Assembly: GCA_015680685.1 (NCBI GenBank)
Contig: MNCI01030886.1
Coordinates: 16,105 to 80,104, forward strand
Length of the DNA stretch: 64,000 nucleotides
Origin: Gnetum montanum
Taxonomy: Eukaryota > Streptophyta > Gnetopsida > Gnetales > Gnetaceae
Reading direction: 5' to 3'
This document shows, piece after piece, positions 9,858 to 20,712 of the stretch (within the stretch, counting starts at the first letter, position 1; each line of letters begins with the position of its first letter). Under the pieces are notes generated by a model. That model had not been told where the DNA came from. It saw nothing but the letters and a program-made list of their open reading frames with translations, and ran no database searches. A program made the translations under genes and the position numbers.

Positions 9858-10665
9858 TTGGTAATGACCTCCATTGCACATCGTGAGGCCTTGGTTCACA
9901 TGTTAACATTGATACCGGTTGATGAAAACATGTCGGTGGAGGAGAAAGCAATCCATGCAGTTATGCTTCCTTCTACTCCTAAAGAACCGTGGCCAGCTCA
10001 GTTGACATTCCATGACGAGTCCATTAAGGATGACCATGATAAGGGCAGGGCGACAACAGCATCCCTGTTCATCATAATTCAAGTCAGTCAGCACAAGATC
10101 CAAAGAGTACATGTTGATGATGGGGCTGCTACAAATGTCATCCCATTCCCCATAGTGGAAAAATTGGGCTTGGTTGATCAAATCAAACCCACAAAAACCT
10201 TGTGTCTGAAGTCATTCAATAGAGCATGGGTAGTGGTAAAGGGGATTATCCACATTAACTTTGTGGTAGGGGAGTAGTTCCCCACAAGTGCGACGTTTAT
10301 CATGGTAGAAGAGATGCTTAGGTTTAACCTGATCTTGGGGAGGTCATGGTTAGCCCAACTTAGGGCCATCTCTTCATCCATACATCAAGAGATCCACCTA
10401 CCTTACGCGGGCAGAGAGGTGGTAATCTATGGTGATGAAGTGGCCACCCAAGAAATAAACAACGTCGACATGGAGTAGGGTTCAGAAGTAATAACCTTTG
10501 AAAATACAGTGCCTATCCGCACCGAGGCTACTTGTTTGGCTAATGAAAGTGAAACTACATGGGCCGAGTTGCCTTTTTAAGTGGTAGATAATGATATAGA
10601 AGAATACCGCAACAAAGCCCCTCGGCCTTATGCATCATTGAGCCCACGATGGGTTAGGAAGTAGC
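9858..10665 (+). pseudogene. E2 aspartic protease region, interrupted
   Basis: The retropepsin-type segment of Tat elements. Seen: a leader of the EALVHMLTLIPVDENMSVE type, the active-site loop VDDGAATNVIPFPIVEKLGL (DDGA in place of the usual DSGA, as in many Tat proteases), a strand FNRAWVVVKGIIHINFVVGE ending in TAG at about 10275, then, past the stop, FIMVEEMLRFNLILGRSWLA, the flap/tail with the conserved ILGR.WL. Frame continuity persists to about 10665 with further TAG codons. It is the last sense-strand coding sequence before the antisense gene block; RT does not resume until about 17140. Confidence 0.8.
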
Positions 10666-10847
10666 TGCAAGAATGATCATTACTTGAGTTAGCATAACTA
10701 CTGCACTGCTTCCAACATGATCACCACATACATCAACCATACATTCATTCTTCGCACTATTTGCTTCATATTCATTCATTTATGCTAATGTTTGCCTTAT
10801 TTTTTAAATCGTTCACATTACACCCACTGTTTACATCATGAAACGGC

Positions 10848-11062
10848 TCACTAAGGCCTAAAACTAGCAAAATTTTTCTTTACCATCAGCCAACGGCTTG
10901 AAATGGCCTAAAACTACCATGGCCCAAAAAGGCCTAAAACTAGCAATGGCCCGAAATGGTCTAAAACTAGCAATGGCCCAAAATGGCCTAAAATTAGTGA
11001 TGGCCCGGAATGGCCTTAAACTATTGTTACGGTCCGAAATGGCCTAAAACTAAAACAAGATG
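10848..11062 (+). repeat. Tandem repeat block 1 of E2 (GGCCTAAAACTAGCAATGGCCC type)
   Basis: About eight imperfect units of 25-30 bp share a core GGCCTAAAACTAGCAATGGC. The core ends in the same CTWAAACTAGCA string that defines the two later blocks (16384-16780 and 20395-20712), so all three belong to one repeat family. It lies just after protease and just beyond the 3' end of the minus-strand gene. Confidence 0.8.
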
Positions 11063-11246
11063 CTCCCAAGAAGCTTAATTAGTTAATAAAAAAGAGAGAT
11101 AAAGAATATACTAAAAACAAATACAACAGTAACCAAAATGAAATAAATCTTTTTATATTCCATATTTCATTCAAAATATTAATCAATAAGGTTTACAATT
11201 TTTTTTTGAGAATCCAAAGACAAGAATAAAACTCTCTGCTACTATG

Positions 11247-14200
11247 CTATGAGTCTTCACTTGCACCACCATTCCCTGCCTTAGTGAGTCTTGCATTTTC
11301 GTTTGGATCCTACATAATAAAGAAAATAAAACAATCAACTAGAGCTACAACAAAGACTTTTATAAAATAAATTATCACACCATAAATAAAAAAAGTAAAT
11401 AACCCAAGATGGCCCCACGTCCACTTCGGGGAGTAACCAATCCATGTCAGCTGCAAGGCATTGCAAGATCTCCTCCTTGGTAATGTCAGCCCAATTCCTA
11501 TCTCCAAGATTAGCGTTTGCTACAACTTTCTCCTTTTCTACAGCTATCCATCTTGGTGGTCCTGGAGAAAAGGTGGTAATAGTGGTCTCATCCATGGAAA
11601 AAGTCATCTCCCTTTTAGGAGACTCACTAACTGTCACCTATTGCATGAACATTTCATAAGCCTCAAAAGCACTAATAATGTCAAGGAATACTTCATAGGT
11701 ATGCAATTTGACGGAAGCATCATGATATTGTTTACAGTAGGTGGCATGTTCCAGTTTATACATGTGTTTGTGATTCTTCTGTGCCTGCCCCCACTTGTAA
11801 ACCTCCGTGTTGTAATTCTTCCAATATTGGTTCTTCTGGGCTTAAAGGTCCATTTGCATGCACTATTCAATTATTTTGTGCATGGCTTTGTTGTTGCATC
11901 ACACAGCTGTCTAATATCTTGCATAGTCAATGACAACCATGCGCCAACTGCCATCGTTAGTATCCTGGGCCAACAGTAATTCCTTCCTGGATTGGAGATC
12001 CCCCACCTCAGTAGTTAGATTAGCCTTCTCCTTTTGAAGCCTTTGCATCCATTTCTAGAGGTCTTCGTTTACGTGCCTACATTCCCATAGGAAGTGTACC
12101 AAGTACAATGCATATTTTCTTACTTCGTCGTATATGTGACGAGGTACTTTGGTTACCTCCTTTGGGAATTCGGGCACAACATCAACCTCAACTGCTTCCT
12201 TAGGATCCCACTTGAGGTGAGAGGCTGCTAACTGCACACAGAAGAGCATTAGTCACAGTGACATAGCAAAACTGAAAAAATATAGGAAGCCTAGCATAGA
12301 AACTTTAACTTACCCATTTCCGAGTTGATCTTCTTCATACGGTTGATCATATCGTCGACCACCCCCTCCATAAAGGTGAATTTGTTGGGGGTCTTGGTCC
12401 ACGGTTGCAGGTGGATCGAAGAAGGGCCAAAAATTTAAGCAGTGGTGTCTGCTACACGGTAAAACGTGTTAGCCACGATAGAGAGAACCATGATAAAGCT
12501 GATGAATTACGTAAATGACAATGTAAAGCTCCTACCCAGAAAATCCTTAGGGGTGATAGCGGGATGCAGGGGGGGTGCGGGGGGGAGGGTCACCCATCGA
12601 TACACTGTTAAACAAGCAACCAAACTCACCAGGGTCAAAATGGAGCCCCTCTCCTTCCAGCTGACCTAATAGCATAGCGACATCCTCAATACTCATATGC
12701 CCCTCTGGTACTGAACTACACTCAGTGAAAGGGTCATCAGTAGGGGCCTCATCCTGATTGGTAGGGGCCTCTTCCTCATCTACTGGGGCCCTTTCTTCAT
12801 TGGTAAGGGCCTCTTCTTCATTGGCTGGAGCCCTTTCTTCGTCGACAAAGGCCTCCTCTTCATTGGTAGGGGCCTCTTCCTCACCAGCCGATGCCTTTTC
12901 TTCTATGACAGGGACCCCTTCTTCATCTTTCAGAGTCCTTTCCTCTGTAGTTGGAAACTCTTCATCTTCACTAGTCACCCCTGTTCTAGGGGCCATCACC
13001 TCTTCCTCCCATTCTTCTTCTTCTTCTTCTGCTAATAAAGCATAATCATAGTAGGCAAGATATACCAACTTGAAACAGATGCTACACTGTGCAATGCTAC
13101 CTAGCGTAGCACAACATAACAAGCGTTAGCCAAATAATAAAATACACTTACCGATTGGAGGCTGCACTCTGCAAAGTTTGAGTTGCAACTTCGTTCCCCT
13201 CTCTTCGTTTGTATAGGGAGTCTCTTCAGCAGGGCGGGACCTCTTACATTGCAAGCTAGTAGCCACTATTTCTACAATGAGGCATTCTCCCCTTGTCACA
13301 TTGCCCATGTTAATGGGAGGTGCCTCTCCCACATTGTCCTAGGTATGAAAGGCGTGTGCCACCCGATCCTTGGTCATCATTGAAAATGATTCCCCAATAG
13401 CTTCCGGGGGATCTTGGGATCGTGTGGTACGAAAGACTTGGAAAATCTATGGTTTGAAAATTTGATTGCGGTCTTGTAGCACCCAAAAACCATTCTTGCA
13501 GACTACCAAGAATTCCGCAAAATGCTGCAAGTAGAATATAAAGAAGGCATGGTGCAAGCTTCCTACGGAGTTTGACCATTTTAGCTTGTAAGCTTTTGCA
13601 AAGGTATTTAGCCCAATTGTAGCAAGTCCCCTCTTCCATGACATCCCTCATTATCCAAGCCTGTTCAAATCCAAGGATTTTTCCTTGGGAGAGTAGCTTG
13701 GGGAAGGCATGAGTGCAGAAGATAGGGTAAATTATTTTGGCCACCCCTAGCCTGACCTTCTCGATGTAGATCCCTTTTCGATCCTTTGCCCTAGCCACTC
13801 CTCAATGTCCCCCTGATGGTTTGCATCTTTCTTAGATATTTCTTCTACAAGGAGACCATCAAAAGGGACATTGAAAATATCTGCAAACAGTTGCTCGTTG
13901 ATTTCAAACATCACCCATACACTGTGAACACGTGTACGGAAGCGGTTAGCCTTCTCGGAGAAGGAGTCAGCTAGGGAAACCATTTCGATAGGCGGAACAC
14001 TTGGGTTGATGGCCAAAAATAAGTCCATAAGACTAGCCTCCTAAAGGTTGTGGACAAGCGTGGCTGGGGTCCCATTGTAGAGCCAACGCTGGGTCTCCTC
14101 CACCTCCTCGTACTTGAAAAAGAGGTTAGTTTCGTTACATCCGGAGGTGATCATAGTGACCTCTTGGGATTTCCTCACCACTGTAACAGTTTGCAAAAAA

Positions 14201-16061
14201 TAAAGAGAAGAAGTTAGCAAAAAAAGGATCATCACTCAAACATATAAGAATGAATTCACAGTTTAGCATACCAGGATTAAATGGCATGGGAAATGGTGGG
14301 AGATCCACTAGCATGTCTTCAATGGTGAGCGGCCTAAGAGATGCCCACTCCCTATCCAGCCAACTAGCTTCCTTACACTTTCCATAAAATTGGAAATATC
14401 GGGTTAAGTAGGTTTTAAACTCATCTTCAAATTGGCCTATTACATTGGCGTGCACATTCCCAGTAGAGGAAAAATCCTGCAAGGTCATCTGTGCCAACGC
14501 CAAGGCATTTATATCACCATGAAGACCATTCCTATCAACATAAAACCTGGCAATAAAAAAAAATATATACTGTTAACACCTTTGTCTAGCGTAACATGGA
14601 TTACACAACACAATGAGATACCTTCATAGAACTCACTCGTCGGCATAGTAAACGGTCCCAGGTGGGTTCTGAAAACAAGTGCCCATGTGACAGGCAATGA
14701 ACAACGTGTTGTATAAGTGATACATTTATACTCGGGCATGTCCTAGATCCAACTTAAGTGTCTTAAGAATTTTGGGCTTTGGTTGGAGCCTTTTGCCTAC
14801 TCAACCCTGATTGACCCATCCGTCAAAAATTTTAGAGATCCCCGGTTTGCCCCGGGCAATAGCGTTTCTGTAATTGCGGTTGCTATCTCTATTGATAAGT
14901 GTGACCAAACGATCACACTAAAATAGCAGAGGAGAAACTGTAAGAAGTCCCATGCGCCCTCCTAGAACTAGATTTCCTGTCGCCCCACACGTGCATGGGG
15001 AGGAGGAATGTTGGCCACTGGTTCACTGAGGCAGCACATGACTCCTACAATCTCAAAGATAATCAGAATGGGCTTCAACATGACCCTACACAACAAAGCA
15101 TCAAACGTTAGCATTGTGTTTGGGTGAAGTTTACACATAGCATAGCGTAATCATCTGTTCACATATAGTGTAGCGTAACCTTTCTTTGCACGTAGCATAG
15201 CATGTTCTTTGTGTCGTAAATTTTTCTTTAATAGAAAACAGAGTTGAGCATTATAGGAAATATTACAAAGTGGCACTTACAGCGTAGCGTAGCCATTAGA
15301 CGTCGTAGTGCGTAACAACATTGGCTACGCCTTACGGTAATTGTTACACGATACACACCGCAACATAGTAGGTACACAGCATAACAATTACATGTATGCT
15401 TAAGGGTGACGACTATGATACGCACAACATAGCAAGATAGCGAACAAACAAGTATAGGCAAATGTGTGAAAATATGAAAAACATACCCTGTAATAGGCAT
15501 AGCAACATAGAAAGAGTAATAATAAAAAATTTTTTTTGCAGCCTTAAGTAGCATAGATGAGATAAAATTCAATGTGCCCACAGTCTCAACCCTTTCTTGC
15601 CATACACAATAACTTGCACTACACTATGATTAAGCACACATCACTCTAAAAAATTTCATGAATAACTAAACCCTTCTTAAAGATGGTATGCTATGCCAAG
15701 TGTGCGCTACACCACTTAGAATCTCCCAAATCCTTACGAAAGGGCAGTCACCATTCTCAACAATGGCGGTTAAGGCGATGTTGCATGCAATTGTAGCATA
15801 GCATCCATACGGCTGCTATAGTCAACTAGTGGCAATAACAGCGTGGCGGCCAAGAAAATAACCAAAACAGTGGCATTGGACATAAATTTCACCACAATAA
15901 TGATAACAACATTTAGAAAATAAGGGCAGCATAGTGACTTACCAAGTAGATGGAGCCTCCTCCCGCACTTCAATGCGTGCCTTGGATAGGTGCCCCAAAG
16001 TGTCCTTCACCTCGTCTACTTTGGCAAGTTCTCGATGCTTGCATTCACCTTTGGGTGCCAT
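11247..16061 (-). pseudogene. Antisense multi-exon gene inside E2, function unknown
   Basis: The minus strand reads as a spliced gene. Proposed exons: 16061-15943 (ATG in AAGACAATGGCA, donor GTAAGT); 14917-14637 (donor GTGAGT); 14546-14272 (donor GTATGC); 14180-13152 (donor GTAAGT; two frameshifts); 13031-12630 (donor GTGAGT; acidic heptad repeats); about 12497-12314 (donor GTAAGT); 12231-11419; 11309-11247 (stop TAG). Acceptors are pyrimidine-rich tracts ending in AG. Phases fit at the 14637/14546, 14272/14180 and 11419/11309 joins; an extra exon is probably missing between the first two. The product would be about 1,000 residues: a globular part (VIGQFEDEFKTYLTRYFQFY, EQLFADIFNVPFDGLLVEE), the acidic repeat, and a charged, probably coiled-coil end (RHVNEDL.KWMQRLQKEKAN). 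I recognise no family. Stops look like decayed CAG/CAA/CGA codons. A nested foreign gene is the alternative. Confidence 0.65.
12740..12886 (-). repeat. 21-bp coding minisatellite: acidic heptad repeat of the antisense gene
   Basis: Seven consecutive 7-residue units on the minus strand follow the pattern EEEAPTN with variants such as EERAPVD, EEEALTN and QDEAPTD. The plus strand shows the complementary serine-rich shadow, which I do not annotate as a gene. Unit length is a multiple of three, so copy-number change would keep the frame; this supports past selection for coding on the minus strand. Confidence 0.75.
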
Positions 16062-16193
16062 TGTCTTGATTGCAAATTCCCTGTCAACTGCTACGCTACA
16101 CCAGTTCACTCTCTCTCTGTGCAATCATGCTACGCTCTGAGTATGGGCTCTGGGCTCTGATAATGAAAATGATAAGTTTACCAGTGGGTAAAC

Positions 16194-16206
16194 CCCTATT
16201 TATAGC
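16194..16206 (-). promoter_or_regulatory. TATA box of the antisense gene in E2
   Basis: On the minus strand GGCTATAAATAGGGG lies about 135-145 bases upstream of the proposed ATG at 16061 and about 75 bases upstream of an earlier ATG at 16124. A start of transcription about 30 bases downstream gives a short leader. It is as good a TATA box as those in the LTRs of this window. Confidence 0.6.
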
Positions 16207-16383
16207 CAACATTGTAAAATGCTTACCATTTTCATGACTCAAATAATGTTGGACACCCCTTGTAGCATAGCACTATTGTGTCATAGTAACACCTTAGTGT
16301 AGCGATTGTCTACAACATAACAAGTGGGCCCACTGAAAATTTTGTTCCATCTTAAATTAGCCATCTATCTTTACAAAGTCTAC

Positions 16384-16780
16384 CCGTTAACGGTTTGCTA
16401 GGACCTTAAACTGGCAATCTTGGTTTACATAGGACATTAACCTACAATGAAGCCTAATGAAGGTCTGCAAAGACCTTAAACTAGCAAATATTAGCTTTTA
16501 AAATGTACCTATTAATTGTCTGCAAAGACCTTAAAGTAGCAGTTTTGACTTTCAACTCTACCTAGTAGTTGTCCGCAAAGACCTTAAACTAGCAATTCTA
16601 GCATATGCTTTAACCCGGTCAAAAATCTGCCATGTCCTATATGGCATCTCCCCACTCATTCTGTATCATAAACCAAATTATATAACATGTGATGGTCTGC
16701 TACGACCTTAAACTGGCAATGTTAGCATTTTTTTCAGGTCTCGATATGGTCCACTATGACCTTAAACTGGTAGCTTTGAT
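16384..16780 (+). repeat. Tandem repeat block 2 of E2 (GACCTTAAACTAGCA type)
   Basis: At least six units of variable length (about 40-70 bp) share GGTCTGCAAAGACCTTAAACTAGCA; GGTC and GACC form a small inverted repeat inside the unit. It lies between the start of the minus-strand gene and the first RT residues, so blocks 1 and 2 bracket the antisense gene. Confidence 0.8.
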
Positions 16781-17139
16781 TTGCAAATTTTACACAGTGA
16801 TTGATGATTATTTTATGTTGTATTGTTACTTTCCAAACATTCATTGCATGTTGTTGCTACAAACAGGTATCACTTGACTTGGCTTTTTCTTATTATGACA
16901 TGTTTGACAAAAATGGCTATGCATGATGATCTACATTTGCGTTTAACCTTGACAAGTCCTCATGGTAAGCTTATGAGACACCTAAACTCAGAATCAATAG
17001 ACTGGGAATCATGTACTAATAACACTGTAGCATCCCTGGAAACATCCCTAGATTGGCTCAAACATTTGGTCTAAGCCTTAGACTTAGAGGCTAGGGATGT
17101 GATCGGGGACCCTCTCATCGAAGCACCTGTAACTACATC

Positions 17140-18650
17140 CAGGGGGAAATAAAGACATTAAAACTAGGCTCCCTCCTAGATCCACAAATAGAAAAGGACG
17201 TATCTAAGGTTCTCCAAAACAACATTAAAGTGTTTGCATGGTCCTATAATGACATGTCGGGCTTAGACCCATGGTTCATACAACATAACATTGTCTTAGA
17301 CCTGTGTATCAAAGCAATTAAACAAAAGGCTCAAAAAATTAAACCAGAAATCACACTAGCTATACGTGATGAAATTGCCAAGGTGTATCAAGCAGGCTTC
17401 ATTTGCATGGTCGATTACTTAGAGTGGGTATCAAACATCGTTGTAGTCTCCAAAAAAAATGGGAGGTATACGAATTTGTATAGACTTTTGAGATCTAAAC
17501 AAAGCAACGATTAAAGATGACTTCCCATTACCAAGTATTGATCAACTTATTAACACTATGGCTGGTCATGCTTTACTATCATTCATGGATGGGTTCTTAG
17601 GTTACAATCAAATCCACATCAATCTAGAGCATCAGTTAACAACTAATTTCATGACCCCTTGGGGAACCTTTTGTTACACTATGATGCCCTTTGGTCTCAA
17701 AAACGCCAGAACAACCTATCAACGAGCCATCACGTACATATTTAGTGACTACCTCTTAGAGAGACTAAAAAATTACATGGATGACATAGCAATCAAGTCT
17801 AAGAGAGCTATTGATCGTCCCATTGATCTAGATGTAGTCCTCAAGCATTGTCACAGGCATGACTTATGTCTCAATCCAAAGAAATGTATTTTCGGAGTTA
17901 AAACCATACACATGCTAGGGTTTATAGTATCAGAAGCTGGAATACGAGTGGACCCTGACAATGTTAAGGCCATAGTTAACCTAGCACCGCCTACCAACCT
18001 TAAAGAATTGTGCGGGTTACAAGGTAGAATATAGTTTATCAGAAGATTTGTAACAAAGTTGACCAACAAGTTACACCCCCTGCAGCACTTGCTAAAGAAG
18101 GGATCAACTTTGAGTGGATGGCACAGTGTCAAAAAGCCTTCGATAACTTAAAGAAAGAGCTTTTGCACCTTCCAACTATTTACCCACCACAAAGGGATAA
18201 GCCTTTCTACATTTACCTTATCACTTTGGACACGTCTATCGCAGCATTGTTGTGTCAGATGAGAGATGACAGCTCTAAAATCCCAGTTTATTACTTAAGC
18301 CATACACTGATAGCTTATGAGGGAAGTACAACGAAGTAGAAAGAAATTTTCAAGCCCTAGTATTTGCGCTAAAAACGTGGAGACATTACCTATTCCATAG
18401 TAAGGTTAACATTATATGCAAGAGCAACGTACTTCGGGCTATCATGAACAATTTATATGAAAGCAGTAGGATAGCCTAATGGAAAGCTATAACGGCAGAA
18501 TTCAATTTACACTATGTAGCCCAATCGTTAACAAAAGGACAAGTAATAGCTACGTAGCTCACAACTTCACTCATTGATGATCAGGCAACCATAGAGCCAA
18601 AATTCCTTGACGAACATGTTAACAACATCAACCCTGTACCATTACACTTT
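17140..18650 (+). pseudogene. E2 reverse transcriptase and first (degenerate) RNase H
   Basis: RT would copy the element RNA into DNA. The N-terminal signature VFAWSYNDMSGLDP is at about 17231, then RDEIAKVYQAGFI, SNIVVVSKKNGR, RICIDF followed by a TGA where arginine CGA is usual, DLNKATIKDDFPLPSID, FMDGFLGYNQI, WGTFCYTMMPFGLKNA and the catalytic YMDD at about 17774. VDPDNVKAI and LCGLQGRI follow, then TAG. From 18100 a KPFYIYLITLDTSIAALLCQ segment is the Ty3-type RNase H, with loss of frame at about 18320 and continuation in a second frame (EVERNFQALVFALKTWRHYL). The catalytic aspartates of RT are retained, but the frame is broken by stops and at least two shifts. Confidence 0.9.
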
Positions 18651-18655
18651 GAAGC

Positions 18656-19097
18656 TAGTTTGCATTTCGATGGTGCCTCAACCACACAAGGTGGTAGTGT
18701 TGCTGCCATTATTACATTCCCCTTGGGAGACATTCGACCTTTCACTTACCAATTTACGTTCCTTTGTACAAACAACATAGCCAAGTATGAAGGACTTCTT
18801 AGGGGCCTTTTAGCAGCCCAGGTATTAAAGATGCAACATTTGGTAGTCCGAGGAAATTCCCAACTTGTCGTCAACCAGATTACCAAAATCTATGCCTGTA
18901 AAGCTTCACATTTACAACCTTATTGTGACTTGGCCAAGAGTTTGCAGAAACATTTTACAATGATAGACATCCAACATGTGCCATGCAATGAGAATACTAT
19001 AGCAGATGCCTTAGCCACGCTAGCGTTAAACGTGTCGCCACACCTGTTTACAACTTTACCTACTTTGATAACGGAGTGCACAGACCCTATCACTTAA
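18656..19097 (+). pseudogene. E2 second RNase H (archaeal-like, Tat signature)
   Basis: A second, distinct RNase H fold follows the first one: LHFDGASTTQGGSVAAII (catalytic D in FDGA), NNIAKYEGLLRGLLAAQVL (catalytic E in YEGLL), LVVRGNSQLVVNQ (the usual D replaced by N in RGNSQ) and NENTIADALATLA (D in ADALA). Known: Tat-lineage plant elements carry this additional RNase H downstream of a degenerate one. The D-to-N replacement in the third motif, where G(D)SQL is usual, would probably weaken catalysis; a G-to-A change explains it. The open frame is 145 residues, among the best preserved pieces of E2, and ends in TAA at 19095. Confidence 0.85.
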
Positions 19098-19223
19098 GTT
19101 GTACACATCTCCTCCGTAAGTGCTACCAATTCCCAATAGTGGTACACTAATGTTAAAGCCTACCTTCAACATGGTGAACCCCCACACGGCTTAACATTTG
19201 CTCAAAAGGATGCGATTCGAAAG

Positions 19224-20381
19224 ATGTCTCAACAGTATGTCCTTATAGGAGATAATACCTTATGCAAACGCTCCTTTGATGGGATATTTCTAACTTGCGT
19301 TAGTGGGGAAGAAGCACAAAAAATCGTTAACGAAGTCCATGAAGGACTATGTGGAGGACACATAGCTCCCAGGGCTATGGCAACAAAAATAATATGCCTA
19401 GGATATTACTGGCCTTGCATGGAATGAGATTGCCTTGCCAAAGTTAGAATGTGTGATACATGCTAATGTCATGAAAATCTTATACATGTTTCACCTATTG
19501 AGTTGCATCCTACACAAATTACATGGCCATTCCAACGATGGGGGCTAGATATCATAGGACCCATCACACCTAAGTCTTCTGCAGGACATAGCTTCATCAT
19601 CACCACAACCGAGTACTTCACAAAGTAGGCAAAGGCTATCCCCCTTAGGAAAACTACATCTAAACAGGTTTGCCACTTTATCTTGGATAACATAGTAACA
19701 AGGTTTGGTCTTCCCATGACTATTGTGATAGACAACGGGCCACAGTTTAGTAGCGTGGAAACCAAAACCTTTTGTAGCAACCTTGGCATCAAGCAATTCT
19801 TTTTGTCACCATACTACCTGCAGGCAAATAGTTAGGTAGAGGCAACAAACAAGGCCATCATCAACTTGATCAAAAGGATGCTTAGCAATAGTAAGAGGTG
19901 ATGGCACGAGCAAATCCTCTACGTGCTATGGGCTTACTGTACGACGTGTAGAACGGCCAAAGATAAGACTCCTTATATCCTAGTCTACGAATCTGAAGTA
20001 GTGTTACATCTTGAATTATAGGTACCGTCACGTCGGATGATCCTTTCAAGCATCGTGAACGAGGCCTAGAATAACGAGTCAAGGATCACTGACCTCAACT
20101 CCATAGAGGAGGAGCATTCTCAAGCACTTGGTCATATCGAATGGTACCAAGACAAGCAGCGACAAAAGCATCATTCCAATCTACATCGATGACCAATCAA
20201 AAAAGGGGACCTAGTTCTTAAAGCTATTCATGAGCATGGAAAAAAGTTCTCAGCAAATTTGGAAGGTCCATTCATAGTCAAGAAAGCCTATGAGAACAGA
20301 GCCTTCAAACTGGCAGACATGGATGGTAAAGAGTTTGCAAATCCCATGAACCACTTGTACCTCAAGCCATACTACGTCTAA
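19224..20381 (+). pseudogene. E2 integrase, interrupted by decayed codons
   Basis: Integrase joins element DNA to the chromosome. The zinc-binding part is present (VNEVHEGLCGGHIAPRAMAT, then CDTC with TAA in place of CAA). The catalytic core keeps its three acids: WGLDIIGPITP at about 19542, IVIDNGPQFSS at about 19729, and VEATNKAIINLI at about 19842, the last just after a TAG where CAG is usual. YILVYESEVVLHLE, HSNLHR, KGDLVLKAIHEHGKKFSANL and GPFIVKKAYENRAFKL follow to the stop TAA at 20379. About eight in-frame stops; nearly all correspond to CAG, CAA, CGA or TGG codons changed by a single transition. With no frameshift visible over 1.1 kb, the reading frame decayed mainly by point mutation. 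Confidence 0.9.
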
Positions 20382-20394
20382 TGCAAAATCAAGG

Positions 20395-20712
20395 TAAGAA
20401 AAGATAGTCTGCTATGACTATAAACTGGCATAGATAGTTTGCTATGACTATAAACTATCATAGAGCATCCGTTATGACGTAAAACTAGCAAAGGACGTTC
20501 ACTATGAAAAAAAAAAGAAAATTGGCACAGATGGTTGGCTACGACCTTAAACTGGCGCATCCACCATCTGCTACGACAATAAACTAGCACAGCAGTCTGC
20601 TAGGACCTTAAACTAGCACACCGATTTGCTAGGACCTTAAACTTACATATCGTAGTTTGCTGGGATCTTAAACTAGTACATCTGATGGTCTACCAAGACC
20701 TTAAACTAGGTT
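20395..20712 (+). repeat. Tandem repeat block 3 of E2
   Basis: About nine imperfect units of 30-40 bp share TTTGCTAGGACCTTAAACTAGCACA, the same family as blocks 1 and 2. It starts directly after the integrase stop. The units contain small inverted repeats. Confidence 0.8.

Noticed and set aside
12758-13045. Plus-strand serine/alanine-rich ORF
   Set aside because: It is the complement of the acidic heptad repeat of the minus-strand gene; low complexity and no other support.
14668-14680. Splice acceptor TGTTTTCAG on the minus strand at 14669
   Set aside because: Use of it would give an immediate stop with the first exon; the frame reads through it from the acceptor at 14918 to the donor at 14636.
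16384-16780. CRISPR-like array
   Set aside because: Units vary in length and sequence, the window is clearly plant DNA, and the repeats belong to a minisatellite family of E2.
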